Part shown: piece after piece, positions 26,727 to 39,928 of the stretch
Layout of the letters: every line of letters begins with the position of its first letter
Position numbering within the stretch: the first letter of the stretch is position 1
From: Brevipalpus yothersi
Taxonomy: Eukaryota > Arthropoda > Arachnida > Trombidiformes > Tenuipalpidae
Assembly: GCA_003956705.1 (NCBI GenBank)
Contig: QZCP01000039.1
Location: 40,001 to 104,000 of the forward strand
DNA: 64,000 nt
Reading direction: 5' to 3'
Position numbers and translations under genes: made by a program
The notes under the pieces: generated by a model
Database searches by the model: none
Told to the model about the DNA's origin: nothing
Seen by the model: only the letters and a program-made list of their open reading frames with translations

Positions 26727-27067
26727 CCAGTTACTGCAAAATATCCTACTTTAAATGAGAGAAATGTCAGCTCAACAATGTCTCCCTTTTCGGCGGAAAA
26801 TTTAATCCTACAATTATATGGATGATACTTTTCTTTTGGTTCCTTCAAATATAACGGATATCGTGTTCCACGTTGTCCGGTTAAAGTTTGATTACACGTT
26901 ATATTGGAGGAGGATGAAGATGAGGATGAGGAGGATGATGATGAAAAACCGAATCCAATTGATTGACAATTAATCACCGATAAACACCAAACACAAACAC
27001 ACAAGTAGTAATATATAGATGATAACCGAATTAAATTCGAAGAGGACTCTCTGTGATGCGATCGCAT
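26727..27067 (-). CDS. CUB gene exon 1: start, signal peptide, first half of CUB1
   Basis: Codes for residues 1-113 plus two bases of 114. The Met at 27067 is the likely start because the following residues contain a hydrophobic stretch (about residues 17-33, SIYYYLCVCVWCLSVIN) that fits a signal peptide after a basic N-terminus. About 13 serines follow, then CUB1 begins at Cys58 (NITC). The PYNCRIKF segment holds the next CUB cysteine, and VELTFLSFKV fits a CUB core strand. The exon ends at ACTGG|GTAAGT, phase 2. The start is about 1 kb from the divergent Fife/RIM start. Confidence 0.8.
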
Positions 27068-27958
27068 GTTGAACTGATATCAAAATCGGTTAGCAACTTT
27101 GCTATTGGAGCCATTAGAACTTTACTGTTCTCCTTCTGCGCAATCGACAAGTGTAACTGTTCATCGAACTTGTAGGACCCACTTCGATAAGTGTTCACAA
27201 TTCTAGGCAGAATCCTAGAACTTTATCAATGGTGGCTCTATCTCTTATTCGGTCATCAAATTAGAGCTTTTTGGATTCAACCTGTTGAGAGAATGTGAAT
27301 CTGTGCCATTTCTAGTTAATTTTTTCTCTCTTAATGAATATAGTTTTGCAGGCTTTGATTTTTATCAGTTTTTCTGTTGAGATTTTAGTCAAATTAATCG
27401 ACAATCTTGACAAGAATGAGAATGAACTCTTGTCAGCTTAGTTCAGTCTATTTAGACAAGTAGTATTCCGAATTTGCATATTCTTCTATGGATTAAGGAT
27501 TATCCTGAAAATTTGCTATCGCAAATTGCAACAAACTTTGAAAAAAAGAATGCTCAATATATGTGGCCAGTTTCATATTAATAGTTTGGATCCAGATCAT
27601 TTTAAGGGAATCTCTACAAATCTGACTTTTTTAGGACAGGATCTATTCCTCATACACCTTCTTGATACCTCGCCCAGATCAATGTTCAACAAAGCTTTTC
27701 CAGATGTCCAGAGACGTTTCGAAATCATTAGTATACAGAAAAATGACCCTACCATGAGAGACATCATTAATCATTGATTATTCTTGACAAAAAAACCTCT
27801 CAACATTCTTTCCTAATACATGTATTCTCCGAATATTGACAGAATCTTTTCACTCATCAAATCAAGACCCAACAGATGGCAGGTACCCTGAATTTCGAAT
27901 CTATTCCTCTATTATTCCTACTGCTCACCGGAATTTTGTACAGAACTATGTTGAGAAT

Positions 27959-28019
<61 letters not shown>

Positions 28020-28091
28020 ATATTCTTACAGGTTAGAGGAAAGTAGTTGACTGAAGCCTTCCACAGGCGAGGAAGGAAAAAACAGGGCAAC
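27068..28091. promoter_or_regulatory. Divergent start region between the CUB and Fife/RIM genes
   Basis: The coding starts of the two genes face away from each other and are 1,024 bases apart. Both 5' untranslated regions and probably both promoters, or at least one 5' intron border, lie here. It contains a 54-bp GA tract (27961-28014) close to the Fife start. GA repeats bind GAGA-factor-type proteins in insects; whether they do here is inference. No clear TATA box was found. Confidence 0.45.
27961..28014 (+). repeat. (AG)n tract, 54 bp, next to the Fife start
   Basis: A perfect AG run ends 16 bases before the possible splice acceptor TTCTTACAG at 28023-28031. Confidence 0.97.
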
Positions 28092-28558
28092 ATGGGTAAT
28101 CGTAATGGTTCTAGTGGCTCAATGGGCTATAATGGCTCATCTCGTGTCCAACGGCCATCAAGTGCTTCCAGTTTTCGTTCCAATTCGGCCAGATATCGAT
28201 CTGATCGGGGTCGAAGTGGCTCATCGCTTTCCAATGATTCATATCAAGCTTATACAATTAACAAATTAAATTCTATGGACGATTCACCATTAATACACAA
28301 GTTACGCCAAAAAGTAGCCTCAAGAGTGATGGGCTATGGGTCCAAGACGACAAGCAGTAGTGAGAATGTTGATAATTCTGGTCCCAGTGTTCGTGATAAT
28401 CGTAAAGAAAGTGATTCCAGTGCTTTTTCTCGACTCAAATCTCAATCATCGTTGACCAATGATCAGTTAACAGCTCATCTGACGGACGAAGAACGTATGA
28501 TACTTCAAAAAGTGTTCCAAAAGGAGGAAGAATTTCATCGTGAATCTTTGCTCAAAAG
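28092..28558 (+). CDS. Fife: Fife exon 1: N-terminus and Rab-binding-type helix
   Basis: Residues 1-155 plus two bases of 156. The Met at 28092 is the first in frame; an in-frame TAG lies at 28044-28046. The N-terminus is rich in Ser, Gly, Asn and Arg. The end, LTDEERMILQKVFQKEEEF, matches the acidic amphipathic helix that opens RIM-family proteins (LTEEERxII) and contacts Rab3 in RIM. The exon ends at CTCAAAAG|GTGAGT, phase 2. A 5' non-coding exon is possible because acceptor-like TTCTTACAG ends at 28031. Confidence 0.85.
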
Positions 28559-31508
28559 GTGAGTAATATCTCGAGGAATACTTTTACTCCACATTGACAT
28601 GATGTGTTTCGTGTTTGGTTCCATCATTTTGGCACAGTTATTCTATGTAATAATCGGATCTCATTAGTAATATCATCTGGTATATCATCATCATATCATA
28701 TCATGATTACTTCGAAGTTTGAATTTTAATTTTCAAATTTCATTAGCATCTTGGGCCTATTCCGTATTGCTTCTCTTTCTATGGGTATGATGAAACTTGG
28801 TGAAGTTCTTTTTTCATCTTTATTTCTCTTTCTCGTAAAAATTATATTGATCTAGGGAACATCATGTTTGTCGTGAAAAATTCGATTTCACTCAATATAA
28901 CTATGAACTCCTCCCAGTAGATATCACATACTAACCCAATTTGAGATGACTATATATATTGGAATTATGATATGCTTTCAGTCTGTCTACTGGATTGTTG
29001 AAGAGCTTTCCAGAGAGAGTAGAAATGTTGATAGGATTCCGTGGAAACAATATTAATTAGAAGATTATGATTCTCTCTCTTGACATTATCTTTTTGCAAA
29101 TATAATCAGCAGAATCCTATAGATTCATGCTGATTGCAGTCTACTGAATAAATGTTCATCCATCATAGGTTCTGCTGAAATAATGATCAGTCTTGGATCT
29201 ATGCTCAGTGCACTAAAATTGATATTATATCCGAATTTCTGTTCACAAATTGTATTCCAGGGCGAAGGTTATTTGATTGATCAAGAGAATTTTACCAAGA
29301 TATCATCATCGTAATTCTCTGAAACTTCCCTCCAACACAAAGATGAAGTTTATACAATTGTGATACGAGAGAGATCAGAGTATTCTCCGAATTTTGATAC
29401 GATTTACGGATAGCTTATAGAAAGAAATAGAAATAGCGAAAGAGAGAAGGGGAGGGAAAGTGAGAGGGGAATACTTTCTCAAGATTCAACTAAACTACTC
29501 ATTTCAAGTGATCTAGGGAAAACTAAACCACTGGAAATCCTAGGTGATTAAATTGTGATACATGAACTCGTGTTCATGTTGAGAATAAAGAATCTCATAT
29601 TCAAATTTCAATCAATTTCAGTTCATTAAATTGGATAGACCATGGTGAAGATGAATGATCACCAGTGGAAATATTATGGTCATAACTCTTCTCTATCTCG
29701 TTCTTTTTCTCCTTAATTGCATAAACAATTTTGCTTCAATTGAAGAGAAGAATCATGATCAAAATTGAGTGAAGAAAAATGTATGCAGAAATTTGTAGGA
29801 ACAAATTAATGATCAAGCAGTATCGTTCTTTACCTTATTTCTAATATCAGTTTGTATCATTCATCATATTAATCAACTTATCCACTGAACTGAAATATCA
29901 TACCCAAAGCATGTATTCACTTTCCATTTACATGTAAATCCTATGATGACACTAATATTCCATGCCATAATCGTTCAAGCGTATTGTTTCCATCAACCAT
30001 GCCCATTTCACATCAAGAGTCATCCAAAATATATATCTTCTTCCTTCTCACTTTCTAGCCATGTTCCATATAGCTGATCATGTCTATCCTGAGGCAAATC
30101 TAATTTCAATTCAATCAGTAGCATGATGAAGAAAAATTATCATCCAAGTATATAAATATACACCCGACATCATCACCTGATGTAATATGGTTATCGTGTG
30201 AGCTAGATAGACATAAATTTTGCCCAAGAAAATCACAAATTTTCTCATCTACCACAGATCGATGAGCCCCTGTGTAAGGTGATCCCTAGTCAGTATCACT
30301 GTCATCAACTGTTGATTCTGGCCATGAGAGATAGAGAGGGAATAGAATATTTGTGCATAGATTCTGTGATGCTTGCCTATTATTATTTGGCTAGATTCTG
30401 GAAAGAAAATTGCCTCATGTACATGTATTCCCTACCATGTGTGAAGACATGGTAAAGAGGGCTCAAGTGGAGGAAGTTCCATAGACATGCACATCACATC
30501 ATTCTGCTTGCATCATTGCAAATTTTTATGTGTTAAAGTTTAGTTAGCATTAAGTAAGTCTACCAGATAGATATCCCAAGGTTTTTATTTTCATCTTATT
30601 CTCTTTTCTCTTTTGAATTTTGTGGTAAGACTGGGGAAGAGAAAAAGATAGAGGAGGAAAGCAAGAGAATAAAAGGAATATAATATGCATCACACTAATG
30701 TTTCGAGAGGATAACAATCCATGTTAAGCTTGAATGAAAATTTGAAAGTAAGATAAACATTCAGTTTACACTGACAATACATCCAACCAAATTAGAATAC
30801 TACTCATCATGGTAATGATGATAGTGATCATTGTTTTTGGTTTTAGTGGGAACCAAAGAAAAACGTTCCACCATCATTGAGTGGTATATATTTATAGTCA
30901 AAATGCTTGGTTAGTCAGATAAAGGAATAAGTATGCAGAAGGAATGAGAAGTAAAAAAAATGTTGAGTTAAAATAAAACGTAATAGAGTAAAATTTGTGG
31001 GAAAAAAGAGAAAAGTGAAGTGTGTACAAGAGAATTTAAATTGAAATTCATTTGTCTTTGTCTGAAAATAATCTAGATGAATGAATCAAATCATTCCTCT
31101 TTTCAGCTTGTGTGTGTGTGATTTGGATGTACACATACACAAACATAGACACTGATACACATACAGAACCCAACTCATCGAGCACAGATTCAATATCACG
31201 AATGAACATCAATAAACAGCCATGGATTGAAGTTTTACCGATTTTTTGTTCTCGCTCTTTCTCTCTTCTCTTTTCTATCTCACTTTATGTCTATGGATCT
31301 CTTTTTTCTCTATCTCATACAATTTTTCACTTGTACTGGCTCTTGTTTCTCAGTCATCTCAACAAATAAATTCACCATGTAATATCGAGAAGCAAGAGAG
31401 AAATAGCAAAAGAATGGCAAGTAGCTGTGTCTTTTTGAACAGACAAGATTCAGTATCTTGACAGTTTAAAGTAAGCACCCAAGTCACTCTACTCTTTATC
31501 CCTCTCTC

Positions 31509-31566
<58 letters not shown>

Positions 31567-32664
31567 GCTTTCTTTCTATTGACGAAAATTTTTTTTCTAT
31601 TCCTATTGTCCTACGAGAATTTCGAGATAAAGAATATAAGCACAATCAAAGTCAATGCTAGACTCTCTTCACTCAACTACTATATTTTGAGCTATTGCAT
31701 CAACTGGTTGAACAAGGAGAATTGATATGATGTTAGTATTGAAAATCAGTGATGAGAGAGAGAGAGAAAGTAGCATCAAAATCTGAAGCAAGTGTTGATC
31801 ACGCACCGAATGCATCAAAACTTTGCCTGTGTGTGAGATATTTATTCCATTAGAATGAACGTTGAGAAAGGCGAAGAATCTAAGTGGGAATACTAAGCTT
31901 TATATCATGGGATATACTCGATTCTTTCACTTCTGCTGTGAATTTAGGAATGGAAGAGCTCTCTCTCCCTCTTTTCCTCTTTTTTCTAGGGAAAATTTTA
32001 TTCCTCACTTTGATACTTGAATTTGGCCATCAAAATCTGGCTCAACTAATCGATCACTTTGACATACATGCCCCCAGGTACTTTATACAGGAACCTCGCA
32101 CCATTTTCACGGAAACAGGTTAATCAATTGTATTCTATCACCTTTGCATGGAATTTTTTCTTCACTACTCCCCCTTTTCTCTCTCTTCCCTAGACTGCAA
32201 ATCAAACCTTGCTGGAAGAATTTTTCTATCAAAGCAAAAATAATGAGCATCAAAAGAGATGCAAAAGTAGTTGACTGAAAATCTGAATTGATGGATGAAA
32301 ATATTCCGGATATTTGAGTATGAGTGAAAGTCCTAGTTACTCTGGACTTCCTCTATCGTTTGCGAGTGAACCTTTTACTACATCATCTTTTCAGGCTTCA
32401 CTCTTTTTTGCTACTCAATACTCTTGTAACTGAATGTCATTCATTCACTGTTGAAAATTTCGATCCACCTTTCACTTGTTCATCTATCGTCAAAGTTCCG
32501 AGTATATACACACACACATTTGGTCTACACCAGCAGTCACCAACAGGCAACTCTGTCCCTTTCTCAACGAGTAAATTCAAACTGATATACAGCGAGCTCA
32601 CTTTTTGACTATGGTTCATGAACAGATCGCTATTTATTTGAGTTCCTTCTGGGCTCAAACTGAC

Positions 32665-32668
<4 letters not shown>

Positions 32669-32752
<84 letters not shown>
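32669..32752 (+). repeat. (AG)n tract, about 84 bp
   Basis: AG dinucleotide run with one AAAG interruption near its end, in Fife intron 1. Confidence 0.96.
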
Positions 32753-32753
<1 letters not shown>

Positions 32754-33137
32754 TGAAAGGCATGAAAAAGTAACGATACTGGTCTCAAAGTACTCCATTC
32801 TTATGAGAGCCTTGTGTGTGTGAGAGAAGATACTTGCAGACATTTTTCAGTGTACTTCTTGAATTTATGATGGTGACTTACATTCCAACAGCCCTCAAGC
32901 GATATACCTTGGATATATTCTCAAGTGATTTAATATTGTTGCATTTCAAGGTGAAAATGTTGCCTCCTAATGCATGTTCTTTTCTACATTGTTCATTTCT
33001 CATGAGTTCATACGTTACGGGGAGGAAGGAAAAAAGAGTAGATACCTTCCCAATACTGAACTATCAAAGATTATTCTTCAACTTGAGCATTTGAATCCTA
33101 ACAAAAATTTTGAGCTCATCTTATTTTGTGCTTTTCT

Positions 33138-33189
<52 letters not shown>

Positions 33190-33943
33190 TTCCCTCAACA
33201 TGATACCGAATGAGTTTCTCTCTGATAAGCCAGGTAACAAATCATATATTCTATTCCTTTTTTTCTCGTTTATGTATCATGAAACTGTGAATGGTATTAA
33301 TAAATGTACTCCATTGGGATTGTATTCATGAGCAGCATGATGTCTAGTCGAATATTCGAAAACGAACGATTTTTTCAGCTTATACACGTGATTTGAGGAT
33401 TTTGCACGCAAATCGAAGCTCAAATCTGAGATAAAACTCAAAAATCAGCCAATTCAATTTTCCCATATTTTTTTTCCATCCTACGATTTCCAAAGCTTCA
33501 CAAGAGAAAGGATCATATCTCTTAAGAGCAATATGGTCGTCTTTCTTCTTTTTCTGAGCCAATCTTCCAACTTCCCAACTATCAGGGCACACAAATCAAT
33601 TCCACTAAGCCTGGGTCGATATTTGATAGCGACATAATATTTTCTATTCTTGGTGATCCTATCAACCGAAAGCAATGATAGCACACACACACACATGTAT
33701 ATACGAACAAAAAATCATTGGACTTTTACTTCAATACTTTTACTTCAATAGCCATTTTTCTTCATCATCATAAGTTTCAAAGCTCTTTGCCGATAGCTTA
33801 CTATACAACCTCAGGAATTCATTAGAAATCTATTTCCAAAAATAAATCATCATCACCAATACATATCAGAAAGCTGTTTGATTTCCAGGTATGAGCTAAG
33901 GAAATGGAAGCCTAGTATGCATAAAAAAGTGCTATTGAAAGGG

Positions 33944-33946
<3 letters not shown>

Positions 33947-34000
<54 letters not shown>

Positions 34001-34066
34001 NNNNNNNNNNNNNNNNNNNNNNNNNNNNNNNNNNNNNNNNNNNNNNNNNNNNNNNNNNNNNNNNNN

Positions 34067-34108
<42 letters not shown>
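33947..34108 (+). repeat. (GA)n tract containing an assembly gap
   Basis: GA run of at least 54 bases, then 66 N (34001-34066), then GA again for about 42 bases. The gap lies wholly inside the repeat, so the true length is unknown and the Ns may be an estimate. Confidence 0.97.
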
Positions 34109-34111
<3 letters not shown>

Positions 34112-34710
34112 TGAAAGCAACCAAGAATCTGTATATGCACATATAGAATATATCTGATGCAAGGATTCATATTATTATTATTATTAGTTATTCCCTGTTT
34201 CTATTTTTAGGTATAATCATCCGTTTAGGTGATTGTATCTCCTCTTGAATTGATAGAAAGCAGCCAAATAGAGATGGAGAAAGAGAAAAGAGAGAAAGAG
34301 AGAGGGGGAGAGATAAATCTTGTAATGTCATTCAAGAATCCATCAGATCAATCGAGACCCTTCTCCAAGATCATGACTAAAAAGATCAAGGAAAAATGAT
34401 AAACTCTGATAGGTACACTGATGATACTGATTCACTCTTTTCGTGGAAGAGAATATTCTGACATGACAAATATCCTTGTCATCCTTCACACACATACACA
34501 CATACACATACACCTTATTCCCCGATTGTTCTCACTCCACCAGCCAGGACTATATCCTTGTGCGTGATCCGAATGAACTGTCAATCTGAATCTGATGGTG
34601 AATGAGTTTCTTTCCATGATAGTGTAAGAGTATTCTTTCCATTCTCTCTCTTTTCTGTGGTGAGTATACCCAGTTAGTGAGCTGGTTGGTTGATTCTCAT
34701 TTTCGATGCT

Positions 34711-34711
<1 letters not shown>

Positions 34712-34787
<76 letters not shown>
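34712..34787 (+). repeat. (CT)n tract, about 76 bp
   Basis: Perfect CT dinucleotide run in Fife intron 1. Confidence 0.97.
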
Positions 34788-34794
<7 letters not shown>

Positions 34795-35609
34795 ACACAC
34801 TTTTTTTCACCATCGATTTCGGAATTAAAACTCTGACAGAGTCATCATCTGTCAACAGTATCAGAATGGATATCACACACATACACATTCTAGCATGGAC
34901 ACACACACACACACACATACATCTACGTTTATATATATCGAGAATCTCTACGCCATATTGTTGATCTTCCGTATAAATATAATATGGTTGAAATTCGAAT
35001 CATATACTACACATTTGTTATGGGAGCCAAGTGGTTCTCGTTCATTGAACCTGACATTTTTTTATCAATCACACATACACAGATATATCATCAGGAACCT
35101 TCACCTAATTTCCAGAATAAATCATCTCAACGCGTATATATAGATGTATATGTGTATATGTATTTACGAACAATTAATTCTCGCTCAGGAATAGATAACA
35201 TATGGAAACATTTGTGTCCAGTAACCTTTGTGGAAATACATATTCTTCTCCTCTCACACACAAACACACTTACACACACATGTGTATGTGTACAAGTGCT
35301 CGTGTATGATATTCTCTTGGGTGGAAGAGAATTTCTTTACTGTTGAGACAAGAAAAATTGTACACATGCACACATGTATCTTGGATCCCCATTTTTTTCA
35401 TTTAGAAACCTTATGTGTAAATAATATCCAGTCTGTGGGAGAAAATTCACCTTATATCATGAAATGAGGAACAAGACATGTTATTGAGAAAAGTATTGTC
35501 CATGGAAGTGGTGAAAGTGATACCATCCAGAAAATGATTATGATCATTTCTTCAGGGATTTACTGGACAAGTGTGATGATAAACGACAATATCTTGTAAG
35601 ATGTCAGTA

Positions 35610-35611
<2 letters not shown>

Positions 35612-35660
<49 letters not shown>
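35612..35660 (+). repeat. (TG)n tract, about 49 bp
   Basis: The only long TG/CA dinucleotide tract in the window; almost all others are AG/CT. Confidence 0.97.
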
Positions 35661-35667
<7 letters not shown>

Positions 35668-37042
35668 TCTCTGTGCACTTATATATATCTGACAAAGGAT
35701 TCTGGATAGATAAAATTGATCAACATCTTCTCGATATCTACCTGAAAGAGAATAGTAGACGTACGAATAGAGTGAAGATGGAAAGAAAGAACATTTTTCC
35801 GAGGTGATTGTCCATTGAAGCGTTCAATCTTGACCAGATCTTATATCTCTCGGAGAGTGTCATGCTCGGAAGAAAAGTCTTTGAAAGAATTTCTCAGCTT
35901 TTCCTTTCCTTCTCCACTTCATTTTGATTCTGATTAGTTTCAATGAGAAAAAGAAAGGGAGAGAGAGAGAGAAGATTTTTGCTGCTGTGGGAAAAAAGAT
36001 GTGTGTGCACATCAGGAATTCCAAGTTGATGAAAATACACACACACATTCTCTGTCTCTCTTTCTCACATTGAAATCCACTTGGTATATGTGCCCATGAG
36101 ACTAATCGAAAAATTTCATCAATCTGGATGATGCAATTCTTTGCATAACTTTCATGTATGTGTGTGTGTGTGTGTGTATGAATTGCTCGGTGAACTTTAT
36201 ACGGTCTATTTATTTATTCCTCAATTTCAACTGGACATGAAAATTCTATGGAACACCTACATGGATGGAAAAGTATCAACAGATTTTATGCACACACATG
36301 GTTCACATTTTTCCTGGAATAAATGGGAATTCCATTATCCTTGTCAATGAAACAAGGCTCATGATAAAGTTTCATTGATGCCCTCAACTATTCATACTGA
36401 GCTCATATTGGAGTATAGTTTCATTTTTTTAGATTTATTTTGATAGCCTATGGTATAAAAGAGAGAAAGAGAAAGAAAGAGAGAGAGAGAGAACGCTTCT
36501 CTTTTTCTAGTTCAGTAAAAAGGGAACTGTTCAGTATTATGAAAGAAAAAAAGTCAGATCAAGGCGATTTTGTGTGTGTGTGTGCATGCTGTATAGTCTG
36601 TGTATAGATCAAAATTCAAAGAGGAAGCTGGATTGGATCTGTCTCTTTTGATTATTTTGAAAAGATCACAGAACGCTATAAACATCAAGGTAGTTCTCAG
36701 TGTTCAGAGTAAAAATTGGTTATAAAAGTGAGATGAGATGAATGTTTGCTTCTAGGAGCTTTTCTTGATGAAGAAGCGACATTCCTCAGAATGAAGATAA
36801 AAGGTGAGAGGTATAATAAATGACCTGTCATCAAAGGAATTCAGTTTCTATCTCATCTTCTATATATCTCACAGCATTCATGAACTCAATTTTGAGTATA
36901 CTTCATAATATTTTTCCCATGAAATCATCCACAATTCTTTCTCAAGAGTGTAGAGTAAATGGTTCCTCAGTCTAGCCAATGACTGCCTTCAGCTATGGTC
37001 CACACTCGTATAAGTTCCACAATAAGTGAACAAGTGACTAAG

Positions 37043-37044
<2 letters not shown>

Positions 37045-37104
<60 letters not shown>
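37045..37104 (+). repeat. (AG)n tract, about 60 bp
   Basis: Perfect AG dinucleotide run in Fife intron 1. Confidence 0.96.
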
Positions 37105-37106
<2 letters not shown>

Positions 37107-37980
37107 CGGGAAAAAGAGATTCATCTGATCTCCATTGCTTCAGGGTATTTCGGGGAATCATCATCTAACCACAATAAGGGCAACAAATAGAATCAATCGA
37201 ATTAGATGATCATATTTTTTGAGTGAATTCTCTGAACTTTTGGATGATTTTTGGGACTTGAAAAATAATTCGATTTATTTTCAACAACATGAATGTTCAT
37301 GACCATACAGCGATTTGAGTTTATGAAAATTTTCATTTCATCGGATTATGTCAATAGTGGATGATTACATAGGTTTTTGACTGATCTCAAGCAAAATTCG
37401 ATTTAAATATACTCAGAAAATCTGTTCATAATTGATTTGAGAACCAACTAAATTATGGGATCTTCTTGAGATATGAGTATTGATCCTTAGGGTGACTTTC
37501 TGAGCGACTTCAGGAGGACTTGAATTATTTAAGAAAATTATTTGATTATTATCATAACAATTCATGAAAGCATTCCTTTTTGCTTCTTATAGCTATAAAT
37601 TCAAGTCACGATTTGTCATTTTAAATTATGATAATCATAATGGTATGGAAAAATTTTCATCTGATCTCAAGAGTATCATAAAAGTGTCTCTCAATGAGTC
37701 TGATAAGTTGATATATTGGAAACAACAATCTAATCAATGCTTAGTCGATTGTGTGACATAATCCTACTTCAAACTCCTCCGATTGTTACCCAATAGCGAG
37801 CTCAACATGGAAGCTTTTTTGTTTTTGTTTTCAATGTTGATACCATAAAAAGTGGGCACAATCTGAATTCCGAACTATTTGACATCAAACTGAAATCATG
37901 AGAGTCAATTTCAAACCTACTATTGATCATTTAATGTTGACATTCAAGTGAGAAAATAACCTGAGAGAGAGAGAAGATAC

Positions 37981-38022
<42 letters not shown>

Positions 38023-39880
38023 GAGAGGTAAGGGGTCATAGAGTTGAAGATCATTACTAATAATATGTGATCTGTGATCCATGAGTGAATAACCGAGGTA
38101 ATATCTCTCTCCTTTTTCACTGAAGAAATACCAGAGAAAAGATGCTGGAAGAGAAATGAAAAAGATCTCTTCTTCTTCCTCTTCTTCATCATCATCATCA
38201 TCTTCATCTCCCACTCGATCCTCTAGCCACTCGTGGACAAATGTCTGTGTCTAAATAATAAAGATTGATAAGATTGAGAGTCGACAGGGAATCGTAAAGA
38301 TAGATAGAGAAGGAGAGAAGAGAGACAGAGAAGAATAGTCAAAAGAAGGTTTTTCAAGTTTCAAAGTGGATAGTGACAAAATTCTGTGAAATTCTGTCAT
38401 CTATTCGATAACATGGAGCAAAATATTGGACAGTTAGGAATGGAATTTTTTCTCACTTGATAACTTCAAAAGGTTGATCTTTTTTCTAGCTGATTTTGTG
38501 GGTGTGTGTGTGAAAAAGTGAATACAACTACTGACCATCAGCAGTAGTACAATTCCTATTTCGACCAGGTTCTCCTCCAGATAACATCAAATCTGGCAAG
38601 CATGAATATATCCATACTATCGAGAATGATAATGCGTAAGCATGGATTCCGAGTTAGTGAATCTTCCGTGTTCCATGGTCAGGCATACACACACACAAGT
38701 ATACATACATATATGCTCTCTTTTCTCACAAGCCGTAAAGCTATTATCCATGGTGAATGATTTTTGCCGTTGAATAAGCACATGGCTAGTATGAAATATA
38801 CAGAGGAAGAGGAAGAGAAAGAGAGAGATAAAAAGAAGAAATAAAAGAAGATGAGGAAAAGAAGAAGCTAACGGCTTTCTCTTTTAACTGTATGATCATT
38901 TGAATATTTAATAATGATTATACTGGCAATATCAAGACTACAAAGAGTGTCTGTGTGGATGGAAGAGAGAGAGAGAGAGGAAACTAAAGTTCCACAGATA
39001 GTGTGTTTGTGTGTACAGACCCATGGTGATGGTGAAAGTGTTCACAAGAGGATGCATTGCGAGTGGGAGATGAAGAAGAAGAGGAAGACAAGTGACTGGG
39101 AAAACAATGAAGATGCTTTACACTTTGCTTGACTGATGAAGATCATAATTCATGCTCAGGAGTGAGGATGATGTTTATTGATGTTACTGGATTTGATGAT
39201 ACTAGGTAAGATGAAAGTAGTGGCTGATGATATATATTTTTCAAGTATGCCTGTAATCACGATTGGTGTGAGTGTAATGTGTATGGAGAGAGAGAATGTG
39301 TGTGTGTATGTCTGGATATAAAAGTATTGGATATTGGAGAGTAGACTTAATAACCAGCATCAATATTAGCCCACTGAAGAAGGGTCAATGTCAAACAAAT
39401 TTGATGATAAAGATATGGAGCCCATTCGGTATCACTTGTTCATCATCTTCTTCCTTTCTCCAGTATCTTTTACTTTCAATTTTGTTCTTTTTTTTCTCTC
39501 ACACTTTCCAAAATTTATATAGGATTGATGTGATTCATCCTTATTGCCTGGTTTCACTTATACTCGACTCAATAATCTCAAAATGAGATTATTGATCCAT
39601 TTTCGTACCATTAGTACTATTTTCGGGTGAATCCTATTGCTTTCTACTTCTTTTTTTATCTCTCTCTCCTCTTTCCTCTTTGGTCCTCCCGAATATTGTT
39701 CACTTCTTCTCTCTTCTTCCTCTTTTTATTCTCATATCTCTTCGTTTCATTCACTTATAATAGCACTAGTCTGTCTCAGTCTATGTGTGAGAATCATCTG
39801 ACATTCAGCATCCTTAGCTTTTCAACCCTTTATTCTCTTTCTTTTCCTCTTTCTCTCTCTTCATCTTTCATTCTCTTCCT

Positions 39881-39928
<48 letters not shown>

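Larger units (their letters stand above)
6138..27067 (-). other. Gene model: multi-CUB-domain extracellular protein, 3' end outside the window
   Basis: Five coding exons on the minus strand join in the order 27067-26727, 25562-25385, 24108-23952, 21645-21431, 8098-6138. Their lengths (341, 178, 157, 215, 1961) give intron phases 2, 0, 1, 0 and 2, and every donor and acceptor pair agrees. The 950 complete codons start with a Met, a hydrophobic signal-peptide-like segment and a Ser run, followed by several CUB-type modules. CUB domains are extracellular beta-sandwiches of about 110 residues used for protein binding. The clearest is CUB2 (about residues 258-375), which has SPNYPGFYPRN, DYISIFDG and FCG. 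No transmembrane segment is seen yet; it may lie past the window edge. The 13.3-kb intron sits inside CUB2. The exact orthologue was not identified. Confidence 0.8.
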
